Part shown: positions 11,328-24,799 of the stretch, piece after piece
How positions within the stretch are numbered: the first letter of the stretch is position 1
Layout: each line of letters starts with the position of its first letter
Assembly: GCA_015179045.1 (NCBI GenBank)
Contig: WHUZ01000003.1
Span: 1,116,001 to 1,180,000 of the forward strand
Reading direction: 5' to 3'
DNA: 64,000 bases
Source of the DNA: Kalaharituber pfeilii
Lineage: Eukaryota; Ascomycota; Pezizomycetes; Pezizales; Pezizaceae
Notes under the pieces: generated by a model
What the model was told of the DNA's origin: nothing
Databases searched by the model: none
The model's input: the letters and a program-made list of their open reading frames with translations, nothing else
Made by a program: the position numbers and the translations under genes

Positions 11328-14097
11328 TAGTCATGGTAATTCCTGTATATCTTGAATATTCAATTCAAAACTCGCGTTGTACCCTGGCCCATACCCCCCT
11401 GTCGGGCCTCCTGGTGGTCCGGTATTTATGCTGGTAACAAATAGACCAGGCACAAGCCCTACAACTACCTAGCATTATACGGAAATTAGCATAGAATGTT
11501 GGAAGCACCGTCCTACTGCCTAAACAAGTGAACCGTTGCTAAGTAGCATAGAATAGCTGTCTTGTTAGGATAGTGCCACCTGGCTTGCACTGTCGCAGCT
11601 CGGGCCCGTGACGAAAAAACCCGTTGTTCCTCTCTAGGTTTAAGATGCATGGAGGCTTTCTTGGGTAGGCATGCATGTCTCGAACATAGAGCCTTTCTCT
11701 CACACCCCAGACCCGCTATCGAACGGCGTATTCCGCTTGCATATGATACATGCATATGAGGTGTGAATATGTGTTTGAAGAAAAAGCATTATCAATTCAG
11801 CAAGTTGAAGGAGATACTCTGTAGTTGGGAATCAAGCCAAAAAGAAATAGTTGAACACTAAAAAGCCATCTGGACCTAGTCTCGTAGCCAGCTCTGGGCC
11901 AATTCCTAAGTACCTACCGACGAACTGTTGCCTGAATCCTTCGGCCAAGAACAAGTCGACAAAGATAGTGTGTTCACGCTAATATCTATACGGCGCTCTC
12001 CAGGAACACCATAAGGTTGTTTAAAGATCATCCCTAGACGGTCGCCAAGGAAACTGTTGCACTTCCCCAATACTAATTTGTGAAAACAAGTTGTGAAGAG
12101 AGGCAAAATATCTAGAACACAAAGTGTACCATCAGGTTTCTCGGTGCAGTATAAAATAAAAATCGATTGCTTATCCTGCAGCACTATCAGTGCATAGAGA
12201 TGGTAAAGATATGTTTGTTGTGAGGGCAATGGTGGCGTACAGTGAAGTGGAGAGGTGAACGGAAGCTGGTTGGACTCTCATCAAGACCCACGCATGAAAA
12301 AGCCTTTGACGGTAGTAAAGCATTACCAAGGTAATCAACTCACACAATAATGAAGTATCATCTTGCGGTGTTGATGAAAGCCTAAGATCTAAGATGTTAG
12401 TACGCATAAAATGCATCTCAAGGTAGTGCGTCAACATACAATATGAACTCTGGGAGTAACCAAGTTAACAATTAGCCTAGTGTAAATTTGCAAACGAAAC
12501 CGTTGTAGCTTCCATTTGATTCAACCAGAAAGTACTTACTGTAGTGCATGTGGTGGCGTGAGAGTAGATCAACTTACTAACCCCTTCACCTCTATGACAG
12601 AAACTTTTGATGGATGTCCATTCAAGCAACTTGTTGTGAGATGTGCAATTTAAAGGTGCTTTAGGCTAGCGTAGCTATGAATATGTAGGTGATGATATAT
12701 TCATTTTAACTGCATGGCAATAACCACGTGTCCCAGAGTTTTTGACAGTAGTACGATATGCAAGTTACTTAGCGAACGGCTATAACATGCAATGTGCGTA
12801 AAATCATCGTGGTATGCCTCTGGGTACCGTAGTTGCATGGGTTCAACCAACACTATTATAACATAGTACTCTACTTGTGTTAGTGAGCACAACACCGAGA
12901 AGTAGTTTTTGGTATTGGTAAAGGTTGCTAGGGTCCTCACAACACCTAAATTTGAAATCATATCACATTTCTCCCAAATTTGAAAATGTGATATCGATAG
13001 GGACCCAAAGATCGATACTCCAAGAAGATCGTCCCGGGTAATAACTGCTTGTCAAGGGTTCGGACGCATGGTTAAGGGTGAGGAGGATCTGATGTGCGAC
13101 CTGACATGCCCTTGTCGTACGGCCCCAGAATCCCCTGTTCCATGGCTGTCCGGAGTCCCGGGTTACAGGAGTGCCAGCTACTGCAAATAGATTACAGATG
13201 GGTGTAATGCTCCCACGAGTAAAAGGGTTCAGTTTCTTTTCATTATCACATTGATAGTGGAAGCTTGATCCACAAAACATCGCTCAATGGTAGTTGACGC
13301 CCATACCTTGTTATGTGTTGCTCGAGGGATATGCTTTCCTGGATAACCATGTGGTCAAGTTGTGAATTTGTCAACAATAATGCATGGAGGATGTTGTGCG
13401 TTGAAGCCCTCGGAAAATATGCCGGCTTTATCCTCTGAGCAGAGCATGTAGCCCATATCTACAGATTCAGTTGGATCTGCGCAGCCACGGTATGCTTTTG
13501 GCCATCACGTGTACCTGAAAGATAAGCCGGTCTTCTATGATTAGTTGGCGCGTCGTTCCGCATGAAATGTATTGAGATCTTCCCCTAGCAACATGGTATT
13601 CGATCTGCTAAAGCACTTTTTGTCATCAGCCAAAGGAGCCCAATTCTTGTCACCCAGCGGGAAATTGAATTCCTATGCATACAATAATGCATCAAACTAC
13701 CAATTTGCAGTGACCAGTCCTCAACTTAAATAGAGTCTGCCTCCATATTGCCCACAATTTCTTGGAATCCATTACGCAAGACCTTTCACATGACGCCCTA
13801 TGCCCTACTAATATAAAAGGGGAAAAATGAAAAAACAGGAACCAAATGACGATACAGGCATAGCTTTAAGCAGGGTATGGCATATTCCACAACATAAACC
13901 AGTACCTGGCCTTTTGATGCAACCATATATAATGGACGGAAGGTTAAGTAGAACTGGCCCCTAGATCCATAATCAGGCAATCTCTCAATCCCAGGAAATG
14001 CAAGGCCTGGGCAATAGAATTTTGAGGAATTGTATGAATGGGTATAGTAGGGTTGTAATCAATCTGCTAGATACGACGATACTGCTTATAAGGTGTA
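11328..14097. other. 2.8-kb gene-poor spacer
   Basis: Minus-strand open frames of 105-107 codons at 11,906-12,229 and 12,963-13,280 have ordinary-looking composition but no motif I recognise and no convincing splice partners. Possibly decayed genes or transposon DNA. Confidence 0.4.
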
Positions 14098-15225
14098 TCA
14101 TCGCCCTTCACTGTAATCATTGAGTGCAACACAAACAGCACCTCGGTGATGGCCGTTATATTGACGGATTATTTGTTGGCTTCGCAATTGTTAATAGAAT
14201 ACCAATTTTTCTTCAGTATCGTGGCTCTCACCTGCTCAGCTCCCACAGTCGGGCATAGTGATCACTACAAGCTGTCACTAGATATGCGGAATCTGCGCTA
14301 AATGCACAATCCCATACCCACCGTTGATGGCCATGTAGAGTAGTTTCAAGTCCAAAAGAATTGTTATCAACTGACCATATTTTAGCAGTATGGTCAGCAG
14401 AACATGTCGCCAAATGCCGAACATCGGGCGAAAGTAGCACCCGAGTGATATACTTTTGATGAGCTACAAACTTCGTAACAGGAACGCAGGACGTTAGATC
14501 ACGATTTTGAATCATTCGCCAAACGTAAACATTTCCCTAGACATTATTAGTGAATCTGATATGTTCAAAATTCAAGCTGATGGTTGTAGTATCAGATTGA
14601 CAGGTGCTTCTATACTCACGAGATTATTCCCTGCAACCAACAAACTTCCATCCGTAGCAACTGTAACGCTCCTAACCGGAATTTCATCCTCAGGGATAAG
14701 TTGATGCGTACATTTGTTTTCTCCAAGGTCCCAAATCCTAACATTCCCGGCTTGATCGCATGATATCAACTCCCCCTGGTTGGGGTGTATTACAACGTCA
14801 TTGACTGGGGAATTGTGGTTGTAGTTCCTTTGAACAGTTGCCGTTCTTGTATCCCATATCTTCACTGTGCCATCCTCACTAGATGTAACCATCCACTTTC
14901 CCTCAATATGGAAGCCTACTCCGGTAACGTTGTTTGTATGTCCTTCAAAGGAGAGGATGGGATTCGGATTTGTAGATTTGATGTCGTAAAGTTTGACATG
15001 GAGATGACCAGCTGCAGCAAGGTAGCGTTTATCGGGAGAGATGCAAAGGCGATTGACCTGTGAATCTGTATGCTGAATAGTTCGAGAGCAAATGCCAGAA
15101 AGAGCTTCCCAAAATCTGTTTGTTTGATAGAGTGTTAGTCTGGCTGCAGAGTGCTTGGAGTTGGAGTATATCCAACCAGACCTTATTGTATGGTCATAGC
15201 CAGCTGTCGCCATGATGACACTCAT
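14098..15225 (-). CDS. lst8: LST8/Wat1-type WD40 subunit of TOR complexes
   Basis: The protein is a WD40 propeller that binds and stabilises the kinase domain of TOR in TORC1 and TORC2. Four exons join in phase: 15225-15182, 15115-14620, 14536-14232 and 14179-14098. They give 308 residues against 303 in yeast. It starts [15 protein letters not shown] and continues after the first intron with [19 protein letters not shown], the hallmark LST8 N-terminus. WD repeats follow, for example [27 protein letters not shown] and HYARLWEL. The last exon ends [20 protein letters not shown]. The three introns all use GT..AG with phases that agree with the family alignment. It is divergent from the syntaxin gene, 784 bp away. 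I see no broken motif. Confidence 0.93.
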
Positions 15226-16009
15226 CGTGTGCTAAGTCTGAAGGCCTTTGGAGGTAGATGTTGTTAAAAATGCCTCAATATCGACTTTCTGGTGACTTTG
15301 ACCGTATCTAGGCGTAATAGATGATACTCTGGTTGGAAAAGGATTCCACGTCAAGACTGGATTCCACGATCAACACTGTTCTCATGAGGCCTAAAAAGCA
15401 AGGTGATATTTAGCAAGCGAAAAGGCTCCAGAGATTTATCCTCACCTTTGAGGATCACTAGTTCGCGAAGATCATGAGAAAGGGATAGGTAAGTTGTCTG
15501 AAGGGATAAGGCGCGACTCTGCGGTGAAAACGTCGAAGCTGCTGCTTTTGGTTGCGTGTGCCATAGGCCTAGTTACAGAAGCTCTTTGGGTCCAGCGAGA
15601 CTAAGCCACGCAGAGCCTGCAGCGGACGGTAGTGACAAAAGAGCCAGATTATGATACCATGACCAATGAGTGCGCCACTGTCTCAGCGCCCCGTGACAGC
15701 CACTCGCCTCTCCCGGTTCGTTAGATAAGCATGCCAAGCCCTCTTTGGTCACCTGACATCTGAGTTCGTCATCGTACGCGAACCCCGTCAACTATCAAGC
15801 ACTCCAGTGCAAGACCACTCAAGCCCCACAAACTGCCTTGAAACTACAACAAATCCACTACACTCGTCGTAACATATAACAAACATTTAGAAAATTAACA
15901 TTTAAAGGTTCTACCAAGTGGCTCGAAGCTCCTACATTCACTGGGCCACGGTGTCAGTATTATACAAGTGAATGCAGCTTTCCTTTCCATATTACTCCAT
16001 ATTACTACA
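15226..16009. promoter_or_regulatory. Shared divergent upstream region of LST8 and the PEP12-like gene
   Basis: 784 bp separate the two start codons and hold no gene of their own. Both promoters must lie here. No specific factor site could be assigned with confidence. Confidence 0.5.
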
Positions 16010-16957
16010 ATGTCCTTCGATAGGCTTTCTAACCTAGAGTCTCAACCTACAACATCCCGATCAACAGGTTACTCTGATGACCCCGCTTTTGATAGACTCA
16101 CTACCAGCCTCTCATCTCATCTATTCCGCCTCAACTCTAATGTCACCCGGCTCTCGTCACAGATCGCCCTTATGGGCACCCCGAAAGATTCAGAAACAAT
16201 CCGAGATAGGGTCAAAACGTTGATGGAACAAACAAGGGAGAGTTTTAAACAAGTTGGCGAAGGGATAAAGAAAGTTCAAGCGTGGGAGAACGTCTCTGTA
16301 ACTACCATGCCCCTCCATAAAGGTGTTCACCATGTCATCCACTGACTGGCACAGCCTTCGCAGCGTTTCTCCCAGACAAAATTGTCCCGCCAATTTCAAG
16401 CCAATTTGGAGTCGTTTCAGGCCATACAACGCCTCTTTGCAGAGAAATCCCGTCAATACGTCATAGCTGCTCGGGCAGCAATCGATCATGGTGATACTGC
16501 TGATGAGGCTGTTTATCATTCCACATCACCTCATGGTAGCCGCATGCAGCATCATGAGCAGGTTCCTCTTGTGCAACAGCAGCTTGCACTTGCTGAGCAA
16601 AGTGAAGTTGACTTTCAAGAAATGCTTATCAATGAGCGGGAGGATGATATACGGCAAATTGAGCAGGGGATCAGTGAACTCAATGAAATTTTCAGAGACC
16701 TGGGTACAATGGTCACCGAGCAGGGGGTCATGATTGAATCAATCGAAGGAAACGTCCAAAACACGTTGACGAGCACGCGGGATGCGAGTCGGGAACTAGT
16801 TCAGGCAAATAATTATCAGAAGGGGGCACGTAACAGAGCATGCTGTTTGCTTATAATTTTGACAGTTGTTTTGGCTGTGGTGCTCTTGGCAGTAAGTTCT
16901 CGACGACATCAAGAACTTTGATGGAATTATCTGATCATCTTGCAGATTTTTGCTTGA
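16010..16957 (+). CDS. pep12: Pep12-type endosomal Qa-SNARE (syntaxin)
   Basis: A tail-anchored t-SNARE that drives fusion of Golgi-derived vesicles with the late endosome/prevacuole. Exons 16010-16297, 16355-16891 and 16946-16957 give 278 residues. The N-terminal helical region (SFDRLSNLESQ, then LSSHLFRLNSNVTRLSSQI) matches the regulatory domain. The first splice restores SPSQRFSQTKLSRQFQ, a strongly conserved Pep12-type stretch. The SNARE motif runs from ERED through NEIFRDLGTMVTEQG, with the zero-layer Gln at about residue 219. A single C-terminal membrane helix (CCLLIILTVVLAVVLLA) follows. The second intron has a perfect GTAAGT donor. Spliced, the protein ends LLAIFA; unspliced, it would end with a basic SSRRHQEL-type tail. 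A Vam3-type role cannot be excluded, since both belong to the same Qa clade. Confidence 0.88.
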
Positions 16958-17250
16958 TTTGATTTTAAGCGATTTACTATACCCTGTTCAACTCCTGACA
17001 ATTTTCCCAGTTTTATTAGAATCGTTCTTACTAGTTACTGCAACCTTTTTATCATGGCCAGCCCTTCTTAATTTTTGTTCGTTTTTCTTGATTGACGTCG
17101 TTCTAGGTTCACGTTTGCTTTTTCTAAGGGATTTTTTTTTTCCCTTCTTCCTTGTCACTTTTTCTTTTTGCGCATTTTTCCCGCATTTCTATATATCCAT
17201 TTGCGGTAATGGGAAAGCTTAATCTTTTTTATTTTTTCATTTCTATAAGG

Positions 17251-17277
17251 AAAAAAAAAAAAAAAAAAAAAAAAAAA
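17251..17277. repeat. Poly(A) tract of 27
   Basis: Uninterrupted run of A about 290 bp after the syntaxin stop codon. Simple repeat; possible tail of a retroposed sequence, but no target duplication is seen. Confidence 0.8.
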
Positions 17278-19220
17278 CTTCAAGGTCATTTTCAGAGAGC
17301 CCAGAACAGGAAAACCAATCCAAGGGCATGCTGTTCTCGCAGAGTATGTCATCATGAGACTTACGAATACCTAATGCCGATTTGCGAAATGGCAAATATC
17401 TGGAATGGCTGACTCCAGCTATTTCTTGGATATGAGAGCAGAGGTTTCTCGATGCTCCAATTGTTGTCCATTTTATCTTGCCTGCCTACTAATGAGTGTA
17501 TAAGAGGTTAATTGAAGATTTCTCTGTTTTCCTCATCTGAACCTTCATATAAGAATTTTCTATGCTGTCGATACTGATACAAGCCTGATAACCTGTAACC
17601 GAGTCTTTTGATGAATCATCAAAAGCGACATTGCCAAAATATGCCTCTTTGCTATTCGTTTCTTTTCTCCTTTTATTTAATTAATTCATCTTCTACGTTC
17701 TTCAGTTTTGATGGGATTAATGCTGGCAACATAGCTATGGTAAGCGATATATCAGCATTCCAACTGGGACAAAAGTGGAGTATCTACACTACCTGAGCCG
17801 TTGACGACAGCATGCGTGTTACACCGGGTCCTGCCAACCTTACATAGGGTCCAGGTTATTGATAGGGAAACGTCAGACACCCACCCAATGAGCTTCAGGA
17901 ATTCTTTTTCACTGTTACTTGAGATCTGAGATTAGGTGAGTAATCGCCCTGAAAATTTGAATGAGGAACAACCCTCTCAATGCGAATGTTTTAGGTTTGA
18001 CGCTTTTTTGGAACTGGGTCCAAAACCCCGCATGTCAATGGTTTCGAGGGACGATTAGACTATTTTGTTACACCCAATCATCACTGTATTGGTGTGTTGA
18101 TTGTTTCGGTGGGGCATAATTGCTTCCATGTGCATCTATCTTGGGCCGTAACTGGGTCTCATTGACAGCTGGTGATGTTGGGGACACCACCTCTATTCTT
18201 CGTACTCCAGCTAGGTTAGACTGGTACCTACCGGCGCAAATAGAGATCTACATCGATGCAATGCATGGCGAAGCTTGCCGATGCCATGTGGGGACCGCCT
18301 AATTGGCCACTTACGGGGGGAATAGTGCTGCTTCCGTGCATGTACAGTAGTGCGTATTCGCCGTGCTTGTTTGACATGAAGCTACGTACCGACTAGGAGG
18401 ACGGATATACGAGGATTCGTGCCAGGTTGCACTTCGTAACATACCATCATATTCAGTCTCTGCTGCCATCACTTATCGACCGCAAGCTCTATCCTCAGGA
18501 GAATGTTCAAAGCAAGGTAAATATTGACAGGGAACTAGGGGAGATATCAAAGTCCAATCCTCTTGTTTCTTGCAACAACTCTACTACGATTGAGTTTATG
18601 TCTACCTCACTCGAAGTAGGTGTTTGGGATAGAGTATCGGCAGCCTACAGCTACACTGAGGACTGAAACTAGTGTCACTCTCAACATTTGAAGGCAGAAT
18701 ACGAAGTCATGTAGACATTATAAGGGAGATACCTGTGCCAAAACACAACAAACAGCACTGCCCGGTTCAACGCTGTGTCCTCACCACGCATCATAGACAA
18801 TTTTCCATGCGGCATAACTGAGCACAGTATCCCCAGTTTCACCATATTCAACTTCCAACTTTCCACTACTTACGGCACGGATTACAAGAATTAGGCCAAG
18901 GTTATATGGAACGAGAAAGGGGATGGGATTTCTTACCTTAAAGGCTGTTGTCTGCATAATAGGCACATTTCACTCCCATTTAGCCAACACATACAGAAAA
19001 ATACCAATCACACATCCTAACTCGCAGATTCCATATCGTTTTACAATGACACATACGCACAGGCACTTAAGAGTGTAGTAACTTTCACCAGTCTAATACA
19101 GACGAAGGCAGTTACAGAGCAGGTTTGCTGAAATTCTGGCCGCTAAAATCTTAGATGAATACCCCTCCCTGGCGCTTCCGCCCTTATACACATCCCAATA
19201 CACATCCCAATACGTATTTG

Positions 19221-19289
19221 CAAACACACAGTTACTCACACCCACATACGCACGCACACACGCCGACACACACACCGACACACACATGC

Positions 19290-19328
<39 letters not shown>

Positions 19329-19380
19329 CACAAACACACGCACACACATACACACACGTACACGAACGCACGAACGCAAA
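19221..19380. repeat. CA-rich microsatellite
   Basis: CACACA/CACACG repeats with interruptions, including a pure (CA) core near 19,295-19,320. Long opposing frames over it (His/Thr-rich on plus, Cys/Val-rich on minus) are composition artefacts. Confidence 0.85.
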
Positions 19381-22300
19381 TGTTTGTCGTTTTTTCTTTT
19401 TCCACTCTGAGTCCGGCTTGTCCATTCCATCCACCACACTCTTACTTGAATGTAACGTGGCATCAACACCGTTCAATGGTGTTTGGTTAGCTAAGGTCAA
19501 CGTGGGGGTAATAGGCAGTTGATTTGTAAGATGCCTAGGAGCAGAATATACCTGTATTTCCTTTTATGTGGTGGTTGCAAGTAATCAATATGGGGGAACG
19601 GGATGAGGGTTTTCACCAGTAAAGTTCATATTTGCAAGCGAGAAAATGCAAAACAGGGTGATGAGGGGGGGGTTGAATGCGAGCCATAAACAAAATACCT
19701 CGTGATAGAATTCCAAAAGTCAACAGGTGAGCCTCTTTTGTGTGTGTGTAGTGGTCTATTGTTTCTGGTTTAATTGTTTTTGTCATGATGATTCTATTTT
19801 ACAGAGGCGTGATGTGTGACTTCTCACATAGCGCTCCGACTTCTGGCATGCGTCACCTGGCTCTGATACACCGGAATACAAGAATCACGTGAGTTCAAGA
19901 ATATCTTCACAACATCAGCCAACCAAACTACTTCCTTGTGCCAAGCTTTCATTCTTGCCTGGAGCTCCGCCCTAAACTCACAGCAATCTGTGGTAAACAA
20001 ATAGCTACCTATCGAAGAAAAAGCAAACCAATCACATAATGTCAAAATTCTACAAAGGCAACAAAGCAACTTTGACGAACTTTAACTCAGGATATGTAGC
20101 TAATAGGGATTGACCTTCATGCCCGCTTTGCTTAAAAAGATGCATGCATGACAGACCCTGCTCTTTCGTTCTTGGAAATCTAAACCTGGGCCGCGACCAG
20201 AGGTCACGGTTGGAAAGCTTTGGAACCTGGTCTGTATTTACCTACAGGCCTCAAATCTACTATCTACCCGATCATCACACCTTGTGGTCCTGCCTCTTAT
20301 TTGGTCTTACGTATGGAGTAGACATGCTACCTACGTAATGCGGGTATCGTAAAAGCATAGAAACATAAAATGCCTACATCCCTACATGTCCAACACACCT
20401 TCAACCGCCACACTTTCATACCCATGCAAGTAATCCCTTTCTATTGGCTTCTCTTCTTATGCCTCATCTGCCGCGCTGATCTTGTCACGGGCTACAACTT
20501 CCGCAGATATTATGCGTGGAATTTCAGAAAGGGCTCCACTTCTGCCTCATCGATATGCATACCATCATCATCAGCAACATTGCCATGATCATCATTCCTA
20601 TCATCATCGATTCTGCTGAACCCGAGCTCTTTCCGGCACCCAATTGTTGAATGTGGAGTTAAGGACAGAGTGATTGCAACTCTGGAATATCATTGGCGGA
20701 GATAGGCTGTTTTAGACTGAGTGTACTAACGGACAGAAGTAGGTCCTTTAAAGGACTTCTGCTTGAGCAGACGACATCGGAATATCCTCCGAGAGGCCCA
20801 TTGAGACTTGCCATTCAATTAGATATATCAAATTTCCCCAAATTTCGACAACTTGAGGTACTTTTAGCACATCACGACCTCGCAATGCATTACCATTCCT
20901 ATTTCCAAATCCAGAATTCCCCCTTTTCGGCGAAGCCACCTACCAATGGGTATCCATGGACAAACACGTGACTTAGCTGACTGAAAGCAATGTCACAAAC
21001 TGTTAGAAAAAGTAAGTAGGTAAATGTATCCACTAGATGGACGAAACCTCGCCTAATTCGATACCAGATGTTTAGCCACAAAGCTATAATGAAAAAAAAA
21101 CTGTTGAGTGTAAGGATATCTAGAGGACTCTAGCCAATGGCTGCGCAAATTAGGTCGCGATCCTCACTGGCATCGAAATAGGCAAGGTTCACTCGCCAGG
21201 GCACTCTCCATTACTCCCCATTTCCCAAATCAAATCTTTTTCTGCATTCTATAGGTAGAAAATGAGTTTAAAACAATTTTAGAACTCTTCACCCCCTCCA
21301 TAACAGTACTTTGTATGTCATTCCTCCCGCCTACTTATTTAATATACTTCCTACTGAAATCAACTACTTGTCCTTGTATTCTCGGTAGGTTAGGATGTTT
21401 GTACCAACGAATGGTTAGTGCAAGGTTCTGTATCAGCTTTTTATTGTTCCTGTCGATGTCAATGGTAACTATTTCCATATATTTGATTTTTCTTGAATGC
21501 GACTGTTACTTGGGTTGGTTCTGTCAGGTTGACCAGCAGAGTCTCTCTTCTAATAATACTACCATGAGTAGTGGTTGATTTCCGTGCTCGTTACCCCGAG
21601 CTCTTACTAAAAACAATAAATGATGGCAGTCAGCGCTAACGAAAAGACTCAATTGTTAACGAATAAACACATCATGAAACGCATCCTGACCGTGTTAAAA
21701 ATCATGTATATACAAATTTTATATATTCAAGGGTGTAATGTAATGAAACACATATAGCAAACAATGACCTGTACAAAACAAACCTGTAATATTACTCCCA
21801 GAACAGTTTCTCCTCCCCTCCCACCTTTGCAACATGGAATAAGATCAGAGGTCAAGTAGATTCTACAAAAATACTCCAAAGATATGCGCATTTATTTTCT
21901 TTGACTCCTCCCGTCAATCTCGATTTCAGGCTCCAGGTGCCCGTCATAAATACACGTGCAGCTTTTGGCTAAGTTGCTAGATGTGAATTAATCCTCACCC
22001 AAACTGCAGCAAGCGGAGATCCAGTATATGCTACATGAAATATGCCGATTTCATCAGCAAGTTTTTTGACCACCGGAAAGAATGCAAGGTATGTATATAC
22101 GAGGAAGCGAGATCTTTAATACCAGAATGCACCCACCGCTTAGAATAGAATATCATGCTCTTGTATATATAACTAATCGTGTTCACAAACTATATGCATA
22201 ACCCATCCTCCTTCTATACTTTGTTATCAAGGATTTTGGTAGGTTTACTGATCTGCTCCACCATGAAAATCTTCTCGCCCGTGATTACCTGCTGAAATTC

Positions 22301-23504
22301 CAGTATATCGGTATTTGATAGCTCAATGTAGTATATATTTCCATCTCCTTCTCTTTCGATATCGACAACATCATTCATGAGAAAGCATTAGACAATGCGC
22401 CCAGGGTCTGTGAGAAATTCATTTCTACAATTTCCAGAAGGGGGTAGGCTCTGCCACAAGGGAGAAACGTCCTGTTTCCAAGGGATTAGGTGCTGTTGAA
22501 GTATTTTCACTCTCGGAGAGAGTTGTTGACATGGTAATTGACCTTGTCTAGTTGATACGTTTGTACTCCTTCACTAGTTCCAGACAATGCTATTGGTAGC
22601 TGACCAGTTTGTCCGTAAACTTTCTATTACTGTTAATGTCGGCTCAATCACATTACTAATTATATGATTACAATTATTCAAATTAGCTTACAATGCCTCA
22701 TCAATATTACTACTACAGGTGCAGGAGACTGGCCGATGGTGGACTGGTACGTTTGATAATGGCGTATTGCTTACCCTGATATTTAACAGACATAGCGTCC
22801 CTACTATTTTCCCCACTATAACCCTCAGCATTCCAATTGCAATGAATAATATGCATTTATTATTAAAATAAATTCTCTTGATCGTACTCTTGTCTCCTAG
22901 ACCCATTGAAATGCTCTGCCCGTCACTAACTGTCCACCGTCGGTGTGTTCAGCATAATCCCACCCGATGGAGAGCAAGATACAGCAGGTATCAGGTAGCC
23001 TTTCTCAGGCCGATCGATTTCCATTAGGCCATTGAGCTCTAGGCTCGGAACCAATCTTCTATCTGGCTCGACAAGGGCTGTAAGATATTTCTTCTGATAT
23101 GGAGCCTCCATTGGAGCCTTACGCTGTGATGCATCTTCAGTTACCACAGCCTCTGGCAACGGAATGGAGGCTCACTTGTATACTGAAATCGTTGTGGATG
23201 CTGTATTGGTGAAGCTGGTGGAATGGACATTGCTATTTCCATGCTCCTGGATGAAAGGTATGATGTCCGTTCGGAATTACCATATTAGCAATCAGTACAA
23301 AATTCTGTTGATAGGAGGAGCCGGCATTTTCATGTTCCCTCAATTGAACGCTCTTTGCTGGCTAGCAACTTAGGAACCTCAGCTGAAGGAGTAGGAGCTG
23401 AAGAAGGGGCATAATACCCAAATAGCTGTTAGGATAATGATTTCAATCATCAGCTAAAAAGCTTCATTCGAACAGTAAATGCAAGGGGCATGACAAGTGG
23501 TCAC

Positions 23505-23641
23505 CTCAACCGGCCCATTGCTGCTGTATCCAAACTTGATTGTACACTCTCGTTGAATCCGACGAATGCGGACTTGAGTGTTTCTGGCTTCAAGACGATG
23601 AGGTGCAGGGAGGCCACTCCGGATATGCTGCCCAGGCCCAT
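23505..23641 (-). other. Exon-like stretch of unknown identity
   Basis: Read from 23,641 the minus strand gives about 45 codons of coding-like sequence (GLGSISGVASLHLIVLKPE..., then FVGFNESVQSSLDTAAMGRL). It is preceded by an acceptor-like TTACAG and followed by a GTGACC donor-like site. A further readable piece (FLPFVQLGEALAINIETA) lies about 70 bases upstream. It could be exons of a membrane protein or a relic. No flanking exons complete it and I do not recognise the family. Confidence 0.25.
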
Positions 23642-24799
23642 GCTGTAAGATGTATCTCCAAGTAAATATTCTATATAATTGCTGTCTCGATATTTATTGC
23701 AAGTGCTTCACCGAGTTGAACGAACGGCAGAAAAGCCAGCTGCCAATTAAGGCAGAAGCAAGGCCTGGGAGCCCGACAAAAGGCCCGTAGGTGAAACATC
23801 AAGGCACATATAAACTGCCTGCTCAGTTAGACTTCGTCAGTGTTTCCGATGCTGCAGCCTTCGTTGGTATTTGAATTTTCCCAATGTCACGTGCACCGTA
23901 GGCTTGCCCCAATTTCAAATGCACCCAAATAAGTATGGAAATGTAAAACAAGTACGCACGAGCCTAACTTCGAGTATCGTCAAAACACTCTGTGAAGCAG
24001 CAACCTGAGAAGAGAGGAGACATATCATGTTAATTAGGTAATATTAGTTGCGTCAAGAACAAACTGGAAGCCGCATACATAAGAATCTAATATAAATATC
24101 TCCATTGTCTTTTTGCAGTCAAATAGTGTAAACGAACGCGCGCTCCAATGCAATATAATCAACATTAGCGGGAAAAGGAAACAAAACGGTAAAAGTAACT
24201 GAGAAACATGCAAAAAATAGGCACAGCACAAGAAACATCATGCCAGAGTGAGGAAAACCACTAAGCGAGGCCGAAAAATCACTGGCAAACAGCTGATAGG
24301 TGATAATTTCAGAACACAGCACAACCAAAAGAAAATTGATATCCGCCAGAACAAAGGAGCAAAACAAATCACTTAGGAAAGTGAAAAAAAAAAGGTGACT
24401 AAAACACAGAATAACAAAACCCCAATGACAATCTCGAGCGCTACCAAATTCACAAAGAATACAGCCCGTGTTTATCAGCGTCCATTGACCTGTTCATGCC
24501 TTTTACCCTGAATAAAGACGTAAACCCTCCCCTTCTAAATAAAGCACTGCCCCACATCGCACATCCCTTTTCAAAATCGTTAAGTCGTTGCAATATCCAG
24601 CAGTCGAAATATGAACGGGGGATGAATGCATGAGAGCTGAAGGAACGTAAGAGAAACGCAGAAAAAAGAAATATGATAAAAATCAATAGTTTATATTAAA
24701 CAGGCTTGAAGCGAAAAAAAACTAACGCAGGTACTCAACAACCACATCATCCTATGAGTGCACATTTGGATTAGTCTCATCCTGTCTGTCCCTTGTCTA
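23642..24799. other. Spacer and probable 3' region of the casein kinase gene
   Basis: AT-rich. The minus-strand frames at 24,034-24,367 and 24,450-24,686 are hydrophobic by composition and lie downstream of the kinase stop codon, most likely in its 3' untranslated part. Confidence 0.4.

Larger units (their letters stand above)
16958..23504. other. 6.5-kb gene-poor spacer
   Basis: After a T/A-rich probable 3' region of the syntaxin gene (poly(A) 27 at 17,251) there is no intact gene. A CA/CACACG microsatellite lies at 19,221-19,380. Around 18,780-18,950 the minus strand reads a short coding-like stretch (GKLEVEYGETGDTVLSYA) that I cannot assign. Near 20,430 the plus strand has a short frame with a hydrophobic start. 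None is strong enough to call a gene. Confidence 0.45.

Noticed and set aside
19093..19500. Overlapping 78-135-codon frames on both strands
   Set aside because: They lie over the CA microsatellite and encode only His/Thr or Cys/Val runs.
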